Under the pieces are notes generated by a model. The model was not told the origin of the DNA. It saw only the letters and a list, made by a program, of their open reading frames with translations, and searched no databases. A DNA stretch of 33,083 nt from positions 1 through 33,083 of the forward strand of contig CADCIK010000017.1 of assembly GCA_902801415.1 (NCBI GenBank), in the 5' to 3' direction. Made by a program: the position numbers and the translations under genes. Numbering within the stretch: the stretch's first letter is position 1; each line of letters starts with the position of its first letter. Source of the DNA: an uncultured Lachnospiraceae bacterium (GTDB taxonomy: Bacteria > Bacillota > Clostridia > Lachnospirales > Lachnospiraceae). Positions 31,974 to 33,083 of this stretch are shown in pieces.

Positions 31974-32910
31974 CGCCCAATTGCGCTTTCTTTTGTTCCG
32001 CCACTCTGTGCAGCTGCATCTCAAAGTCCTGTCTCCCCTTCTGCACGCTTGTCTGAAGCTGCATGCCGGCAAACAGCGACTGAATTGCCGCGATCATAGT
32101 AAAACCGCATACGATCAGAGTAGGGAACCGCTCCACCAGCCCGGTGAAGAAATAATCCATGATCACCGGCAGACAGAACAGGATCGAGATCAATGCCAGA
32201 AATCCGGAGATCATGCCAAAAAATCCCATTGGATTATAGCTCCAGTAGAGACGCACGATCATCTTGAGTACCTTGATCCCGTCCGAGAACGTGTTCAGCT
32301 TGGATTCGCTTCCCTCCGGCCTGTCGCGGTAGGTTATGATCACGTTCTCCACGCTCATGTTCTTGTCCACTGCGTGAATACTCATCTCCGTCTCGATTTC
32401 GAACCCCTTGGACAGGATCGGGATGGTCTTTACAAATTCATAGCTGAACGCCCTGTAACCCGTCATGATATCCTTGATATCACTTCTGAAAAGCACATTG
32501 ATGCTCTTTCTGACCAGGGAATTGCCAAAATTATGGAAAGGCCGCTTGTTCTCTTCAAAATACGTGGAAGACAATCGGTCTCCGATCACCATATCCACAT
32601 GTTTGTGAAGAACCAGATCTGCCATCTCCGGCGCGTTCTCCGCAGGATAGGTGTCATCGCCGTCCGTCATGATATAGCACTCCGCGTCAATTTCCCGGAA
32701 CATTCGCCGTATCACGTTTCCCTTTCCCTGCATATACTCGTGTCTGACAATAGCACCGGCATTCCGTGCAAGCTCGGCAGTACGGTCCGTTGAGTTATTA
32801 TCATATACATAAATGACTGCCTCGGGAAGCACCTCGCGAAAATCGCGGACCACCTTCTCTACCGTCTTCTCCTCGTTATAGCATGGTATTAATACTGCAA
32901 TTTTATCCAT
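31963..32910 (-). CDS. GT2 glycosyltransferase, polyprenyl-phosphate type, membrane-anchored
   Basis: A 315-residue enzyme with a DPM1/GtrB-like catalytic domain: VLIPCYNEEKTVEKVVRDF, VYDNNSTDRTAELA, MQGKGNVIRRMF and MTDGDDTYPAE (metal site), then GDRLSS and FHNFGNSLVRKSIN, the acceptor-binding features of enzymes that load sugar on polyprenyl phosphate. Two membrane helices follow (about residues 230-255 and 268-290). The start is ATG 32908-32910 with AGGTGG 5 nt upstream; a GTG three codons earlier overlaps that site. A promoter lies 45 nt upstream and the DUF6020-like gene follows with an 11-nt overlap. Confidence 0.93.
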   Translation of the reverse strand: MDKIAVLIPCYNEEKTVEKVVRDFREVLPEAVIYVYDNNSTDRTAELARNAGAIVRHEYMQGKGNVIRRMFREIDAECYIMTDGDDTYPAENAPEMADLVLHKHVDMVIGDRLSSTYFEENKRPFHNFGNSLVRKSINVLFRSDIKDIMTGYRAFSYEFVKTIPILSKGFEIETEMSIHAVDKNMSVENVIITYRDRPEGSESKLNTFSDGIKVLKMIVRLYWSYNPMGFFGMISGFLALISILFCLPVIMDYFFTGLVERFPTLIVCGFTMIAAIQSLFAGMQLQTSVQKGRQDFEMQLHRVAEQKKAQLGDEE

Positions 32911-32955
32911 TCCATCCACCTTTCATTGGGTCCGTTTGAAGCTGTCTAATTTTAT

Positions 32956-32985
32956 ATTATATATTATTCTTCCGGCAATAGACAA
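32956..32985 (-). promoter_or_regulatory. Promoter of the GT2/DUF6020 operon
   Basis: Minus strand TTGTCT (32980-32985), 18-nt spacer, TATAAT (32956-32961), about 45 nt before the start codon, in an AT-rich stretch. Confidence 0.6.
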
Positions 32986-33005
32986 CCTTATACGGAACTG
33001 CCGCA

Positions 33006-33083
33006 TCAGTTCATTTGCAGATATCTGCATGCAGCCAGCGCCGCGCTTGCACCATCCGCCACTGCCGTTGTCAGCTGACGGAC
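33006..33083 (-). CDS. Thioredoxin-disulfide reductase-like protein, C-terminal end
   Basis: The last 25 codons of a gene that enters from the right edge: VRQLTTAVADGASAALAACR and then YLQMN, stop at 33006-33008. The R-Q-x-x-T-A-x-x-D-G-A-x-A-A pattern is the conserved FAD-binding end of thioredoxin reductases (TrxB and close flavoprotein relatives). Only the tail is visible, so the exact member of the family cannot be fixed. No terminator with a T-run follows. Confidence 0.75.
   Translation of the reverse strand, partial: VRQLTTAVADGASAALAACRYLQMN

Noticed and set aside
32995-33012. GAACTG/CAGTTC hairpin after the reductase stop codon
   Set aside because: Only 6 bp, overlapping the stop codon, with no T-run, so not called as a terminator.
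1-33083. CRISPR arrays, insertion sequences, tRNA and rRNA genes
   Set aside because: I looked for regularly spaced repeats, transposase-like proteins and tRNA or rRNA sequences and saw none; a short or degenerate case could be missed by eye.

Overview
The window looks like a chromosomal segment of a Gram-positive anaerobe of the Clostridia, most likely Lachnospiraceae-like. The signs are CpsB/C/D tyrosine phospho-regulation with an LCP ligase, TagD- and TagF-type enzymes, strong GGAGG ribosome binding sites, a transketolase N-terminal subunit encoded as a separate gene, and a domain-inverted GH3 beta-glucosidase. The taxonomic call is an inference from gene content. Most genes lie on the minus strand, so the story reads from right to left.

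Right edge (33083-30585, minus): the last 25 codons of a thioredoxin-reductase-like protein, then a two-gene operon made of a polyprenyl-phosphate-type GT2 glycosyltransferase and a large polytopic membrane protein of GT-C/DUF6020 type. Region 28634-30508 (plus): an autoregulated YtrA-type GntR repressor with an ABC ATPase and permease, the only plus-strand operon. Region 28597-24281 (minus): a lic-type operon. It encodes an HTH-cytidylyltransferase-choline-kinase fusion, a second stand-alone LicC-like cytidylyltransferase and a BCCT transporter, and it runs from a near-consensus promoter whose -35 and spacer are covered by a perfect 20-nt palindrome. Region 24215-20298: a LacX-like aldose epimerase and a membrane-anchored, domain-inverted GH3 glucosidase. 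Region 19984-17340: an L-lactate permease and a monocistronic rfbA with its own promoter and terminator.

Region 17090-5468 (minus) is a long surface-polysaccharide operon. It starts with the Alg14/Alg13-like pair PssD/PssE. A decayed gene relic follows, then a CDP-glycerol glycerophosphotransferase, TagD, GT4, a hexapeptide acetyltransferase, GT2, a Wzy-like polymerase, a pyruvyltransferase/FrhB iron-sulfur fusion, a Wzx flippase and LicD. Next come the attachment and control genes (LCP ligase, CpsC, CpsD), a small basic secreted FN3 protein, and a separately promoted phosphatase pair (CpsB plus a PPP-family phosphatase). The left edge carries the start of a transketolase N-terminal subunit that begins at TTG.

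Taken together, the window encodes a Wzx/Wzy polymer that is probably decorated with glycerol phosphate, pyruvate, acetyl groups and, through LicD fed by the lic operon 18 kb away, phosphocholine or a similar phospho-alcohol. No initiating sugar-phosphate transferase and no rfbB/C/D are present, so those functions must lie elsewhere. The most unusual items are the NadR-like architecture (HTH + nucleotidyltransferase + kinase) of the lic fusion next to a palindromic operator, the pyruvyltransferase/FrhB fusion, and the gene relic hidden before the TagF-like gene.
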